From the NCBI RefSeq assembly GCF_016765655.2, contig NZ_CP086106.1, positions 1,362,501 through 1,426,500 on the forward strand: DNA of 64,000 nucleotides, in the 5' to 3' direction. This DNA comes from Skermanella mucosa (GTDB lineage: Bacteria; Pseudomonadota; Alphaproteobacteria; Azospirillales; Azospirillaceae). Made by a program: the position numbers and the translations under genes. Positions 52,787 through 61,759 of the stretch are shown one piece after another; position 1 is the first letter of the stretch, and every line of letters starts with the position of its first letter. Below the pieces are notes generated by a model. That model made no database searches and was not told where the DNA came from. It saw only the letters and a list, made by a program, of their open reading frames with translations.

Positions 52787-54550
52787 TTGAAGCAATTCAT
52801 GAAGGCCACCGAACTTGGCCGGGCACTCAAGGCATGTCGTCTCCATTTCGCCCTGGCGGCCCTGTTCAGTGCCGGCATCAATCTGCTTTATCTGGCTCCG
52901 CCGCTGTTCATGATGCAGGTCTATGATCGCGTTCTGAACAGCGGCAGCGAAGCGACACTGTTTTATCTGATCCTGGCCTTGTTCATCGCGCTAGCCACGC
53001 TCGCAGTGCTGGACGACGTGCGGGCACAGGCACTGACGCGCGCCGGCGTCCGGCTCGACCAGCGCCTCGCGGCTCGGGTGCTGTCATCCCTGATCGATCT
53101 TGGCTTGTCCCGCCGGACCCCCCCAAGAGCCCAAGCATTGCGAGATCTGGAAACGCTCCGGCAATTCGTGTCCAGTCAAGGAACCCATGCGCTGTTCGAC
53201 GCACCATGGATGCCGATCTACCTGCTGGTTCTGACCTTGATCCATTCCTGGATGGGGCTATTCGCGCTGGCAGGGACGGTCGTGATCGTCTGTCTCGCCG
53301 CAGCCAACGAATATGCCACGCGCGTCGCGCTGCTGCTCGGAAACGAGCAGTCGATCCGCAACCATGCTGCGGCCGAGGCTACGCTCCGCAATGGGGAAGT
53401 CATCCAGGCGATGGGTATGCAGCGTGGGCTGATGCGACGCTGGCGGCAGAACCGCGCCATGGCTCTCGGCTTGCAGATTGTCGCCTATGATCGCAATTCT
53501 TTTTATTCCAGCCTGATCAAACTGCTTCGGCTATTCCTCCAATCCCTGATGCTGGGCTTGGGAGCTTGGCTTGCCATCGAGCGGCAGATTTCGCCGGGTG
53601 CCATGTTTGCCGCCAGCATTCTATTTGGCCGGGCAATGGCTCCGGTCGAGCAGATGATCGGTGCGTGGCGTCAATTTGTCGGGGTGCGGGAGGCTTATGG
53701 CCGGCTCGGCGATCTCCTTCGTGCAGTTCCCCCCAATCCGGAGCGTATGCAGCTTCCCGACCCGGAAGGTGCCCTGTCGCTCACCCGTCTGATCTTTGCC
53801 CCGCAGAGTGCTGATCGGGCGGTCATCAAGGGTATCGATCTCTCCATTGGACGGGGTGAGGCAGTTGGCATAATCGGTCCCAGCGCCGCCGGCAAATCTA
53901 CGCTGGCCCGGCTCATGGTCGGTGTGTGGCGTCCCAGTGCCGGTGTCGTCCGGTTGGACGATGCCGATGTGTCCCAATGGGATCGCGAACAACTCGGGCG
54001 GCATATCGGCTACCTGCCCCAGGATGTGGAACTGTTCTCAGGGACAGTGTCGGACAACATCGCCCGATTCCAGGAGACACGGGCCGACGCCGTGGTTCAA
54101 GCCGCCAACAGGGCTGGCATCCACGATCTGATCCTTCGCTTGCCCGACGGGTACGATACCGAAATTGGGGAAGGCGGTGCAATCCTGTCGGCGGGCCAGC
54201 GCCAGCGCATCGGCCTTGCCCGTGCACTGTTCGGCAATCCCCGGCTGGTCGTATTGGATGAGCCCAATTCCAATCTGGATATCGAGGGGGAGCAGGCGCT
54301 GACTCGTGCCGTTAGCCAGTTGAAGGCCGATGCGGCCACAGTGATTGTCATCACCCATCGGCCCAGCATCCTGGTTGCGGTCGATCGAATCATCGGTTTG
54401 CGCGATGGCACGGTCGAGATGGACGGGCCTCGCGGCGAGATCCTGGCACGAATCTTCCCGCCACCGGGCCGCCCGGCCCAAGCTCAATCACCGACTATTG
54501 TCGAGCCGTCGAAATGGTCCGAGACCCGCCGGCCCGTGGAACAGGCATGA
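52787..54550 (+). CDS. Type I secretion ABC transporter (PrtD/HlyB-like, no C39 domain)
   Basis: 587 residues. An N-terminal membrane domain with about six helices (NLLYLAPPLFMMQVYDRVL) is fused to an ATPase domain with Walker A IIGPSAAGKSTLARL, signature LSAGQRQRIGLARAL and Walker B LVVLDEPNSNLD. There is no peptidase domain, as expected for PrtD-type exporters of RTX proteases. A TTG start at 52787 follows AGGTGG; an ATG at 52799 is an alternative. It would drive export of the giant subtilase encoded upstream, 28 bp away. Confidence 0.94.
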   Translation: MKQFMKATELGRALKACRLHFALAALFSAGINLLYLAPPLFMMQVYDRVLNSGSEATLFYLILALFIALATLAVLDDVRAQALTRAGVRLDQRLAARVLSSLIDLGLSRRTPPRAQALRDLETLRQFVSSQGTHALFDAPWMPIYLLVLTLIHSWMGLFALAGTVVIVCLAAANEYATRVALLLGNEQSIRNHAAAEATLRNGEVIQAMGMQRGLMRRWRQNRAMALGLQIVAYDRNSFYSSLIKLLRLFLQSLMLGLGAWLAIERQISPGAMFAASILFGRAMAPVEQMIGAWRQFVGVREAYGRLGDLLRAVPPNPERMQLPDPEGALSLTRLIFAPQSADRAVIKGIDLSIGRGEAVGIIGPSAAGKSTLARLMVGVWRPSAGVVRLDDADVSQWDREQLGRHIGYLPQDVELFSGTVSDNIARFQETRADAVVQAANRAGIHDLILRLPDGYDTEIGEGGAILSAGQRQRIGLARALFGNPRLVVLDEPNSNLDIEGEQALTRAVSQLKADAATVIVITHRPSILVAVDRIIGLRDGTVEMDGPRGEILARIFPPPGRPAQAQSPTIVEPSKWSETRRPVEQA

Positions 54551-54562
54551 GAGGAACAGTCC

Positions 54563-55900
54563 ATGACCGAAACGGCCATGTCCGGCACGGCGACCGGTCC
54601 CTGTTCAGCCCGCGTCGACGACGGCATCGGTCGGCCGATGATCATAGGACTCTTCTCCATTCTGCTCTTCTTCGGCGGTCTGGGTGGCTGGGTGTCAATG
54701 CTCCAGATCGACGGGGCGGTGATCGCCCAAGGTTTGATCAAGGTCCAGGACAACCGGCTAACCTTGCAACATCGTGAAGGTGGAACGGTCAAGTCCCTGG
54801 AAGTCAAGGAGGGCGACAGGGTCGAAGCGGATCAGGTCCTGATCAGGTTGGACGACACCGAGTTGAAGGCCAATGTCGAAATCCTGACACGCCAATACAA
54901 TACCCTGAGTGCCCTGGAAGGTCGTCTGATCGCCGAGCGGGACGATTTTGCGGAAATCCGGTTTGATCCGATCCTGACCGCCAAACGTGCAACCGACCCG
55001 GTGATTGACGCGCTGCTGCGGGGGCAGGAAAGCTTGCATCGAAGCCGGCGCGAAGCGTTTCTCAACGAGATCAGCATTCTCCGGCAGCGCATCGCCCAAC
55101 TGGGTGAGCAGATCCGCGGCCATGAGGGGCAGGCCCGGTCGCGCAACGATCAATTGCGCCTGATAAGGGAGGAATTGGCCGGTACACAGGAACTATACTC
55201 CAAGGGACTGGCGCCGAAGACAAAAGTCCGGGCGCTCGAACGGGCTGCGGCCAGTCTGGAAGGAGAGCGGTCGGAGCATTCATCGAACATCGCGCGTGTG
55301 CAGGAAGCGATCACTGAGGCGGAATTGCAGATCGTGCAATTGAAGCGTGATCGGATGGCGGAGGTGTTCAATTTGATGCGCGACAACTCCGATACCCTGT
55401 TCGTTTTGGAGCCGCGCCTGATGGCAGCGCAAGCGGCCCTGGCCCGGGCCGCGCTTAAGGCGCCCACCGCCGGCGATGTCGTCGGATTGCGGATCTTTAC
55501 TGAAGGGGGCGTGATCCGGCCGGGCGAGCCGATCCTGGACATCGTGCCCGAACGCCGCGAACTGGTTGTCGAAGCCCATATCGATCCACGAGATATCGAC
55601 GATATCCGATTGGACCAACAGGTTCAGGTCCGCCTAGTCGGCTTCAGACAGCGTAATATTCCGGCCATTCGAGGCACGATTAGACAGGTCTCCGCCGATC
55701 GGTTGATCGAAGAGCGATCGGGAACGCCGTACTATACGGTGATCGTCGAAGTCAACGAACTGGACACCGCCAGCACCCCGGAAATCAGGCTGGTAACCGG
55801 TATGCCGGTCGAGCTTGTCGTCCCGCTGAAGGCGAGGACCGCGTTGGACTATCTGCTCGAACCCCTGTACGAAAGCTTCCATCATGCATTTCGGGAGTGA
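54563..55900 (+). CDS. HlyD/PrtE-type membrane fusion protein
   Basis: 445 residues. A cytoplasmic N-terminus of about 30 residues, a single membrane helix (LFSILLFFGGLGGWVSML), then the barrel and a long coiled coil (about 120-270: LDDTELKANVEIL, SLHRSRREAFLNEISI, LEGERSEHSSNIARVQEAI). It ends with beta-barrel strands (VEAHIDPRDIDDIRLDQQ). The adaptor links the ABC exporter at 52787 to an outer-membrane TolC, which is not in the window. Third gene of the secretion operon. Confidence 0.94.
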   Translation: MTETAMSGTATGPCSARVDDGIGRPMIIGLFSILLFFGGLGGWVSMLQIDGAVIAQGLIKVQDNRLTLQHREGGTVKSLEVKEGDRVEADQVLIRLDDTELKANVEILTRQYNTLSALEGRLIAERDDFAEIRFDPILTAKRATDPVIDALLRGQESLHRSRREAFLNEISILRQRIAQLGEQIRGHEGQARSRNDQLRLIREELAGTQELYSKGLAPKTKVRALERAAASLEGERSEHSSNIARVQEAITEAELQIVQLKRDRMAEVFNLMRDNSDTLFVLEPRLMAAQAALARAALKAPTAGDVVGLRIFTEGGVIRPGEPILDIVPERRELVVEAHIDPRDIDDIRLDQQVQVRLVGFRQRNIPAIRGTIRQVSADRLIEERSGTPYYTVIVEVNELDTASTPEIRLVTGMPVELVVPLKARTALDYLLEPLYESFHHAFRE

Positions 55901-56096
55901 GTGCGTTGGACCACATGCGTTGACGCTGTGAGATAGCCTCTGCCAACTCATGCGCGAGGCTGCGGACGACGAATCAGGAATGCCAAGCAGCGACAGGCTG
56001 CCAAGGCCAGAAATGGAGCCTTTCGAAAATTTTCGATCCTGGCGTGCCTCGAACCTCTCCCGAACAGACTGCGGAAGCCGACCTGCGGCAGTTTAC

Positions 56097-56133
56097 AAAA
56101 AGGGAAGCGCCGGCGGTCTCCCGCCAGCGCTTC
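56097..56133 (-). terminator. Intrinsic terminator of the IlvD/Edd gene
   Basis: On the minus strand GAAGCGC and GCGCTTC (56127-56133 and 56104-56110) pair, extended by GGCGG/CCGCC around a 4-base loop, and TTTTT follows at 56101-56097. It lies 28 bp downstream of the minus-strand gene that ends at 56161, and the opposite strand serves as a hairpin for the type I secretion operon that ends at 55900. The remaining gap 55901-56096 shows nothing else. Confidence 0.85.
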
Positions 56134-56160
56134 TGCTGCTTCCGTGTGCTCGGCTGACCC

Positions 56161-57960
56161 TCAGTGCGAGTGGCGCGGCATGCCGCTGGTGTGGACGACA
56201 TCCTGGTACTTGACCGCCATCTCCAGGCATCCGCCGTCCGAGAGCTGGCCGACCAAGCCGCGGTAGAGTTCCTGCCACGGTGTCTGGTGCTTCAGCTCCG
56301 GCAGCTTCAGCGCGGCGCGGCGGGCCGCGATCTCCTCGTCGGAGGCGAGCAGGTCGACGCGGCGCTTGCGCAGGTCCACCCGCACCTTGTCGCCGGTCTT
56401 CAGCAGGGCCAGGCCGCCGCCGACCGCCGCCTCGGGCGAGGCGTTCAGGATCGACGGGCTGGCCGAGGTGCCGCTCTGGCGTCCGTCGCCGATCGTCGGC
56501 AGGGAGACGATGCCCCGCTTGATCAGGTGGTCGGGCGGCTGCATGTTCACCACCTCGGCGGAGCCGGGATAGCCGACGGTGCCGCAGCCGCGGATGAACA
56601 GGATGCAGTTCTCGTCGATGTCGAGCGACGGGTCGTTGATCCGCGAGTGGTATTCCTCCGGCCCGTCGAACACGATCGCCCGGCCCACGAAGGCGTCGGG
56701 ATCGTCGGGGTTGGACAGGTACTGCTTGCGGAACTCGGGGCTGATGACGCTGGTCTTCATCACCGCCGAGTCGAACAGGTTGCCGCCCATGACGAGCATG
56801 CCGGCCTCTTCCATCAGCGGCTTGTCGTAGGGGCGGATCACGTCGTCGTCCGGATCGGGCGCCCGCTCGACGTTCTCGCCCATCGACTTGCCGGTGACGG
56901 TCGGCGCGCCGGTGTGGATGCGGCCGGCCTTGATCAGTTCCTTCATGACCGCCGGGACGCCGCCGGCCCGGTGGAACGCCTCGCCCAGGTAGAAGCCGGC
57001 CGGCTGGCAGTTGACCAGCAACGGGACATCGTGCCCGAACTTCTGCCAGTCTTCCAGCGTCAGGTCCACGCCGACATGGCGGGCGATCGAGATCAGGTGC
57101 GGCGGGGTGTTGGTCGAGGCGCCGATCGCCGAGGCGACCACGATGGCGTTCTCGAACGCCTCGCGGGTCATCACCTTGCGCGGGGTCAGGTCCTCGCGGA
57201 CCATGTCCACGATGCGCTTGCCGGTCAGGTAGGCGATCTGGCCGCGCTCGCGGTAGGGGCCGGGGATGGCGGCGCAGCCGGGCAGGGACATGCCCAGGGC
57301 CTCGGCGATGGAGTTCATCGACAGGGCGGTGCCCATGGTGTTGCAGTGGCCGACGCTGGGCGCCGACGAGCTGACCATGTCCATGAACTCGTCATAGCCG
57401 ATCTTGTCGGCGGCGAGCATGCGGCGCGCCTCCCACACGATGGTGCCGGAGCCGGCGAGCTTGCCCTTGTAGTGGCCGTCCAGCATCGGGCCGCCCGACA
57501 GGACGATGGCCGGGATGTTGACGGTCGCGGCACCCGCCAGCATGGCGGGCGTGGTCTTGTCGCAGCCGGTGGTCAGCACGACGCCGTCGAGCGGATAGCC
57601 GTACAGCACCTCGACCAAGCCGAGATAGGACAGGGTCCGGTCGAGCGCCGCGGTCGGCCGCTTGCCGGTTTCCTGGATCGGGTGGACCGGAAATTCCAGC
57701 GGGATGCCGCCGGCTTCGCGGATGCCGTCCTTGACGCGGGACGCCAGCTCGAGGTGGTGGCGGTTGCAGGGCGCCAGGTCGCTGCCGGTCTGGGCGATGC
57801 CGATGATCGGGCGGCCGGACTGGATCTCCTGCCGGGTAAGCCCGTAATTCAGGTAGCGCTCGATGTAGAGGGCGGTCATGTCGGGGTTCGACGGGTCGTC
57901 GAACCAGGCTTGGCTGCGCAGTCTGCCCGAGGCGTTCTTCGCGGATGTCTCTGAGGTCAT
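56161..57960 (-). CDS. IlvD/Edd-family sugar-acid dehydratase
   Basis: 599 residues. Fe-S cluster cysteines lie in the strings GCDKTTPA and VGHCNTMGT, and the C-terminal half has [10 protein letters not shown]. Family members such as L-arabinonate and D-xylonate dehydratases carry [13 protein letters not shown] where dihydroxyacid dehydratase has GCDKNMPG. The N-terminal part ([20 protein letters not shown]) matches that branch. It converts an aldonic acid to the 2-keto-3-deoxy acid in the cytoplasm; which sugar acid is not decidable. A single gene with its own terminator. ATG at 57960 precedes [13 protein letters not shown]. Confidence 0.9.
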   Translation of the reverse strand: MTSETSAKNASGRLRSQAWFDDPSNPDMTALYIERYLNYGLTRQEIQSGRPIIGIAQTGSDLAPCNRHHLELASRVKDGIREAGGIPLEFPVHPIQETGKRPTAALDRTLSYLGLVEVLYGYPLDGVVLTTGCDKTTPAMLAGAATVNIPAIVLSGGPMLDGHYKGKLAGSGTIVWEARRMLAADKIGYDEFMDMVSSSAPSVGHCNTMGTALSMNSIAEALGMSLPGCAAIPGPYRERGQIAYLTGKRIVDMVREDLTPRKVMTREAFENAIVVASAIGASTNTPPHLISIARHVGVDLTLEDWQKFGHDVPLLVNCQPAGFYLGEAFHRAGGVPAVMKELIKAGRIHTGAPTVTGKSMGENVERAPDPDDDVIRPYDKPLMEEAGMLVMGGNLFDSAVMKTSVISPEFRKQYLSNPDDPDAFVGRAIVFDGPEEYHSRINDPSLDIDENCILFIRGCGTVGYPGSAEVVNMQPPDHLIKRGIVSLPTIGDGRQSGTSASPSILNASPEAAVGGGLALLKTGDKVRVDLRKRRVDLLASDEEIAARRAALKLPELKHQTPWQELYRGLVGQLSDGGCLEMAVKYQDVVHTSGMPRHSH

Positions 57961-58237
57961 GGTTCTCCCCTCGCTCCGTTCTTGTGGCCCGTTCTTGTGG
58001 CCCGCTTTCGTGACCGCCAGTTTGGCTGGTATGGCAGTCAGGAACAATAGGGCGGAGGCAATAAATCCGCAGTCGCGGGGTGGCGGCGCGGGGAAGCGGG
58101 TTCATTTCGCCACTTGGGAATTGGCTTAAATTAACGATTTGTTGCTTCTCCGGATGATAACGTCTTGCCGTGCGGTGGCGGATCGGTACGGGAAGACAGA
58201 TGAGCGCGCTCAACGGTTCAGCCGGAGTGATGTGGCC

Positions 58238-59533
58238 ATGATGAATCGCCCGAGGCAGGATCGCCCGCCTCGCGACTGGGTGCGCGTCAAGCCGGGGGAG
58301 AAGGCTGCGGCGGTTCCGGAGAAGCCGCAATACGACGACGAACGCCTGCTCAAGCTGCTGCAGTCCGCGAAGCGCGAACTGCAGGGTCTTCGCCTGATCC
58401 ATCTCCATCTGTCGATCCTTCAGGACAAGAATTACGGCGACATCCACGAGATCAAGCGGGCGGTCCAGGCGATCGCCGACAACTCGGCTTATCTGCAGCT
58501 GTTCACCCTGTCCAACGACGATGTGCTGATCCTGTACAAGGGCATCAAGTTCTCGACGATCACGGAGGCCTGCCAGAAGATCGAAAAGCTGATGCTGTCC
58601 CGGACGAAGATGACGGGGCCGAACGCCTACCGCGAGAATTCGCTCTACTCGATCATGGAGCTGTCGCTCAACTTCGTGAACGTCATCCGGTTCATCGAGG
58701 GTCTGGACAAGGACGGCGGCGGCGGGGACGCCGCCAAGGCCGCCACCAAGGAGCCGATCAGCCTGGAGGAACTGGCCAAGATCGAGCGCCAGATCGGAAA
58801 CTTCGACCTGTCGCCCTTCATGCTCAACCAGCCGATCGTCGATATCCAGGCAGAGGAGGATAATCGGCGCGAGTATTTCGAGATCTATATCGCCGTGAAG
58901 TCCCTGGAGGATCGCCTCAGCCCGGAGTTCGACCTGACGGCCAACCGGTGGCTGTTCAATTACTTCACGTCCAGCCTGGACCATGCGGTCCTGAAGTCGC
59001 TCAACCATGGCGTCGACTTCATCCGAGGCCACAAGATCGGGCTGAACCTCAATCTCAGCACGATCATGTCGTCGGCGTTCGTGAAGTTCGATGAACGGCT
59101 GACCATGGAGTTGCGCGGGAACATCGTGCTGGAGATCAACAAGGCCGATCTGGTCGAGAATATCGAGACCTACAAGGAGGTCGTCGAGTTCGCGAACAAC
59201 CGCGGCTATTCGATCTGCATCGACGGCATCACCCCGATGTGGGTCGAGCACATGGACCTGGAATACATGGCCTGCGACTATGCCAAGATGTTCTGGAACA
59301 ACGATCTTCTGGACATGAGCGAGGCCGCGCTGGAAAGATTCGGCGCGAAGATCCGCAGCCAGGAGAACTGCCGCTTCATCCTGGGCCGGTGCAGCAGCGT
59401 GACCGGCCTGCTGTTCGCCCAGAAACACGGCATCCATCTGGTCCAGGGGCGCATGGTCGATACCATCCTGCGCAAGGGCGTCAGGATCACCGACGCCCTG
59501 AAAACGGCCAACATCATGGAGACGGACGACTGA
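58238..59533 (+). CDS. Degenerate EAL-domain protein
   Basis: 431 residues, no membrane segment. The N-terminal about 200 residues are helical (RLLKLLQSAKRELQGLRLIH). The C-terminal part aligns with EAL domains by the order of strands: LGLNLNLSTIM (the INLS region), IVLEINKADL (for EIxE), ICIDGITPMW (for DDFG), DYAKMFW and LVQGRMV. But the E-A-L motif itself is missing, DDFG is replaced, and the EGVE motif reads GRCSSVTG. So it should not hydrolyse c-di-GMP and may instead bind it or a partner. Start ATG 58238 follows GGAG by 11 bases. Confidence 0.7.
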   Translation: MMNRPRQDRPPRDWVRVKPGEKAAAVPEKPQYDDERLLKLLQSAKRELQGLRLIHLHLSILQDKNYGDIHEIKRAVQAIADNSAYLQLFTLSNDDVLILYKGIKFSTITEACQKIEKLMLSRTKMTGPNAYRENSLYSIMELSLNFVNVIRFIEGLDKDGGGGDAAKAATKEPISLEELAKIERQIGNFDLSPFMLNQPIVDIQAEEDNRREYFEIYIAVKSLEDRLSPEFDLTANRWLFNYFTSSLDHAVLKSLNHGVDFIRGHKIGLNLNLSTIMSSAFVKFDERLTMELRGNIVLEINKADLVENIETYKEVVEFANNRGYSICIDGITPMWVEHMDLEYMACDYAKMFWNNDLLDMSEAALERFGAKIRSQENCRFILGRCSSVTGLLFAQKHGIHLVQGRMVDTILRKGVRITDALKTANIMETDD

Positions 59534-59563
59534 GGAGGCCGAATTCAGCCTGTCGCGGGGCGA

Positions 59564-60055
59564 TCAGCGTTTCAGGAACAGCAGGACGCCGTCGAACCAG
59601 TTCATCGCGATGAGATCGGGCGACAGGCGGGAGATCCAGGAGCCCCGGTCGTAGGAGGGGCCGATGTCGCCGCTTCCGCAGGTGATGAAGTGGGTCGGGT
59701 GCGGAACGTCGGGGGACGCGACGCCCATGGCGTCGGGCGAGGCGTCGTAGGTTTCCTCGATCAGGGTCCGCAGTGGCAGGGTCTCGGTGGTGATCCGCGG
59801 CGACTCGCAGGTGTGGCCATCCATGGCGAGGCTGTCGCCGGTGACGTGGAGGCGCAGGGCCAGCAGGGCGGGATCGTCCGGCAGATAAGCGGTCACCCCC
59901 GCCGTATTGACCTTGGCCGACGATGCCGACCAGGTGCCGGCGAGAGCCGGCGGTACCTGGCCGGAGCCCGAGGGGGCGGCGTCGGCCGCGCAACCCGCCA
60001 GCAGGAACGCGGCGGCCATGGCCGTCCACGCTCTTGCCGCGTTCCCGATGATCAT
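59564..60055 (-). CDS. Putative lipoprotein, downstream of the muramidase gene
   Basis: 163 residues. NAARAWTAMAAAFLLAGCAAD is a lipoprotein signal; the lipobox is LLAGC. The mature part is a beta-rich domain with two further cysteines (HTCESPR, ITCGSGD) that could form a disulfide and a Trp-rich C-terminus. I do not recognise the family. It starts 42 bp after the stop of the muramidase gene on the same strand, so an immunity-type role toward it is conceivable but not shown. Confidence 0.75.
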   Translation of the reverse strand: MIIGNAARAWTAMAAAFLLAGCAADAAPSGSGQVPPALAGTWSASSAKVNTAGVTAYLPDDPALLALRLHVTGDSLAMDGHTCESPRITTETLPLRTLIEETYDASPDAMGVASPDVPHPTHFITCGSGDIGPSYDRGSWISRLSPDLIAMNWFDGVLLFLKR

Positions 60056-60097
60056 CGCCGAAGGCTCCCGTCACGCATCCATGCAGTGACCGGGACC

Positions 60098-60697
60098 TTA
60101 CACGGGCGTGTTGAACAGTTCCACTTCGAGGTTGCGCCGGTTGACGAGGCCCTGGACCACCTGTCCGCCCGACTTGTTCCAGAGCTTGAAGCTCTCGGCG
60201 GCGGCGGCGAAGTCGCCCTTGTTGATGTTGGCGACGACCGAGCTGTTCTTGAAGTTGCCGCCGCCGATATTGTAGTCGAGCGACACCATCGCGTCGAACT
60301 GGTTCTGGTTCACCGCGACCTTGACGTAGGTCTTCACGTCCTTCTCGTAGGGCGGAAGGGCGATGTTGAGCAGCGCCTCCTCCTGCGCCTGGGTCAGGGT
60401 CACGGCGCCGGAATTGGCCTGGACGAAGGCCTTGGCGCTATCGCCGGTCTTGCCCGCCGCCAGGGACAGGGTCTGCGCCGCGTCGGCGGAGACGCCGATG
60501 TTCGTCAGGTCCGCGATGATCTGCGCCGCGGTCCGGTGACCCAGGTCATAGCCCGGCCCGAGCGTGACGCCGCTGCTGCCGCCCGGCCAATGGGGCTTGT
60601 TGCTGACACCCTTCTGCGCTTCCCGATTGTAGAGGAAGGTCAGGCCGTTGGGGGAGACCCTCTTATCGGCGTTCGGTCCGCCGGCGGTTCCAGTCAT
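60098..60697 (-). CDS. Lysozyme-like muramidase (GH24/pesticin type)
   Basis: 199 residues. The region LTFLYNREAQKGVSNKPHWP and GVTLGPGYDLGHRTAAQI matches the pesticin/T4-lysozyme-like catalytic start (E in the NREAQKG helix, T in GVTLGPG and D in GYDLG). The remaining helices (EEALLNIALPPYEKDV, QFDAMVSLDYNIGGGNF) fit. It has no signal peptide, so it needs a holin, a type VI apparatus or lysis to reach the cell wall. The ATG at 60697 is used; the frame is open further up. Confidence 0.85.
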   Translation of the reverse strand: MTGTAGGPNADKRVSPNGLTFLYNREAQKGVSNKPHWPGGSSGVTLGPGYDLGHRTAAQIIADLTNIGVSADAAQTLSLAAGKTGDSAKAFVQANSGAVTLTQAQEEALLNIALPPYEKDVKTYVKVAVNQNQFDAMVSLDYNIGGGNFKNSSVVANINKGDFAAAAESFKLWNKSGGQVVQGLVNRRNLEVELFNTPV

Positions 60698-60725
60698 CGC
60701 ACACCATAGTATCGAGTTGCACAAA

Positions 60726-60766
60726 CCTAACCAAATAGGGTAATAGCATACTCCTATTTGGTTAGG
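60726..60766. terminator. Perfect 14-bp inverted repeat between the membrane-anchored protein and the muramidase genes
   Basis: CCTAACCAAATAGG (60726-60739) and CCTATTTGGTTAGG (60753-60766) are perfect inverted repeats around 13 bases. On the minus strand the stem is followed by TTTG, a weak T-tract, so it may end transcripts of the gene at 60824-61513. Its AT-rich sequence stands out, and it could also be an operator for the muramidase gene. Confidence 0.6.
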
Positions 60767-60823
60767 TAAAATGCAATATCCCTTTGGCGTGCCATGGGTG
60801 GAGCTCTGGCAACGTAAAAGTGG

Positions 60824-61513
60824 TCAGATCCTCATGAGAACGACTGCCGCGCCCAGCGCGAGGGTGCAGGCGGCCAGCAGGCCCAGGGCGATCCATACCC
60901 CTTTGTTCGGGGATGAGGCGGGGCGCTGCTTCAGGCTGTTGTTGAGTTCGTGCAGGCTTTCGTCGATTCGCAGCAGGAATACCTCGATCCCGCCGACCTG
61001 CTGCTGAAGCGCCTCCTGCGCCGCCGCCAGCGCGTCGAGGCGCTGGTCCGCCCCGGGGGCGGCCTGCCCCTGCTTGAGCAGTTCGCGAAGGCCGCGCAGG
61101 ACCGTCTGCTGGTTGCGCTGCGTCGCGTCCATCAGGGCGGACATGCGGAGCAGGGTGGGGCCGAGGACGCTTTCGGTCACCGATTCCACGTCGGACGGCA
61201 GGCGCAGCGGGACGGTCTCGCCGGTGACGGGGGAGCGGGCAAGCGCGGTCGGCATCTCGCCTTCGGCAAGGTCGAGCACCGTTTCGAAGGCGTGGCAGCC
61301 GTCCCCGACGCCGTTGGCCTTAAGGTCGTCGCGCGGCTGGTTGGCGAACACCTTGGCGACCAGATGGTCGCCGACCCGGATCTCCACCTCCAGGTGGTCG
61401 GCCGGCCGGGCGCGGTCCCAGGCCCAGCCATAGAGCCGGCCGCCCTTGATCGCGTCGATCCGGCCGTCGATGTCGGCCGGCTGCGGGGCAAGTGTTTGTA
61501 GCACTGCGGACAT
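60824..61513 (-). CDS. Membrane-anchored protein with carbohydrate-region GxxGWAWD domain
   Basis: 229 residues. Residues about 15-90 form a compact domain (GRLYGWAWDRARP, EIRVGDHLVAKVFANQPRDD, GVGDGCHAFETVL) that is common next to or fused with glycosyltransferases in alphaproteobacteria. A helical, probably coiled-coil segment follows (TQRNQQTVLRGLRELLKQ to ESLHELNNSLKQ). The C-terminus is a membrane helix (GVWIALGLLAACTLALGAAV). It lies in the surface polysaccharide region. ATG 61513. Confidence 0.7.
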   Translation of the reverse strand: MSAVLQTLAPQPADIDGRIDAIKGGRLYGWAWDRARPADHLEVEIRVGDHLVAKVFANQPRDDLKANGVGDGCHAFETVLDLAEGEMPTALARSPVTGETVPLRLPSDVESVTESVLGPTLLRMSALMDATQRNQQTVLRGLRELLKQGQAAPGADQRLDALAAAQEALQQQVGGIEVFLLRIDESLHELNNSLKQRPASSPNKGVWIALGLLAACTLALGAAVVLMRI

Positions 61514-61563
61514 TCGGAATTCCCGTACTGCGAACCGGTGCCTCGTGGCACCGTTTGAAGCCT

Positions 61564-61641
61564 GTAGGTCGGGTAGAGCGAAGCGGCACCCGACAAGCAG
61601 ACGCCCGGGTGTCGGCCGCCGCTTCGCTCTAGCCGACCTAC
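61564..61641. repeat. Long inverted repeat, GTAGGTCGG type
   Basis: A 24-base arm at 61564-61587 (GTAGGTCGGGTAGAGCGAAG then CGGC) pairs with 61618-61641 with one mismatch, around a 30-base loop. It looks like another dispersed intergenic element of this genome. It lies upstream of the gene starting at 61513. Confidence 0.8.
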
Positions 61642-61655
61642 GTAGCGCCCTTTCT

Positions 61656-61690
61656 TCGTCATGCGCGGGCTTGATCCGGTCATGACGATG
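61656..61690. repeat. Partial REP-like element, array family
   Basis: TCGTCATGCGCGGGCTTGAT repeats the left half of the 145-bp units, then diverges (CCGGTCATGACGATGCG). It is a truncated or recombined copy. Confidence 0.6.
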
Positions 61691-61759
61691 CGAAGGGGGC
61701 GCTGCCGGGGGAAGCCTCCCCTGTCGATCGGCAATCATCGGCCCGGACAGCCATGCGGT

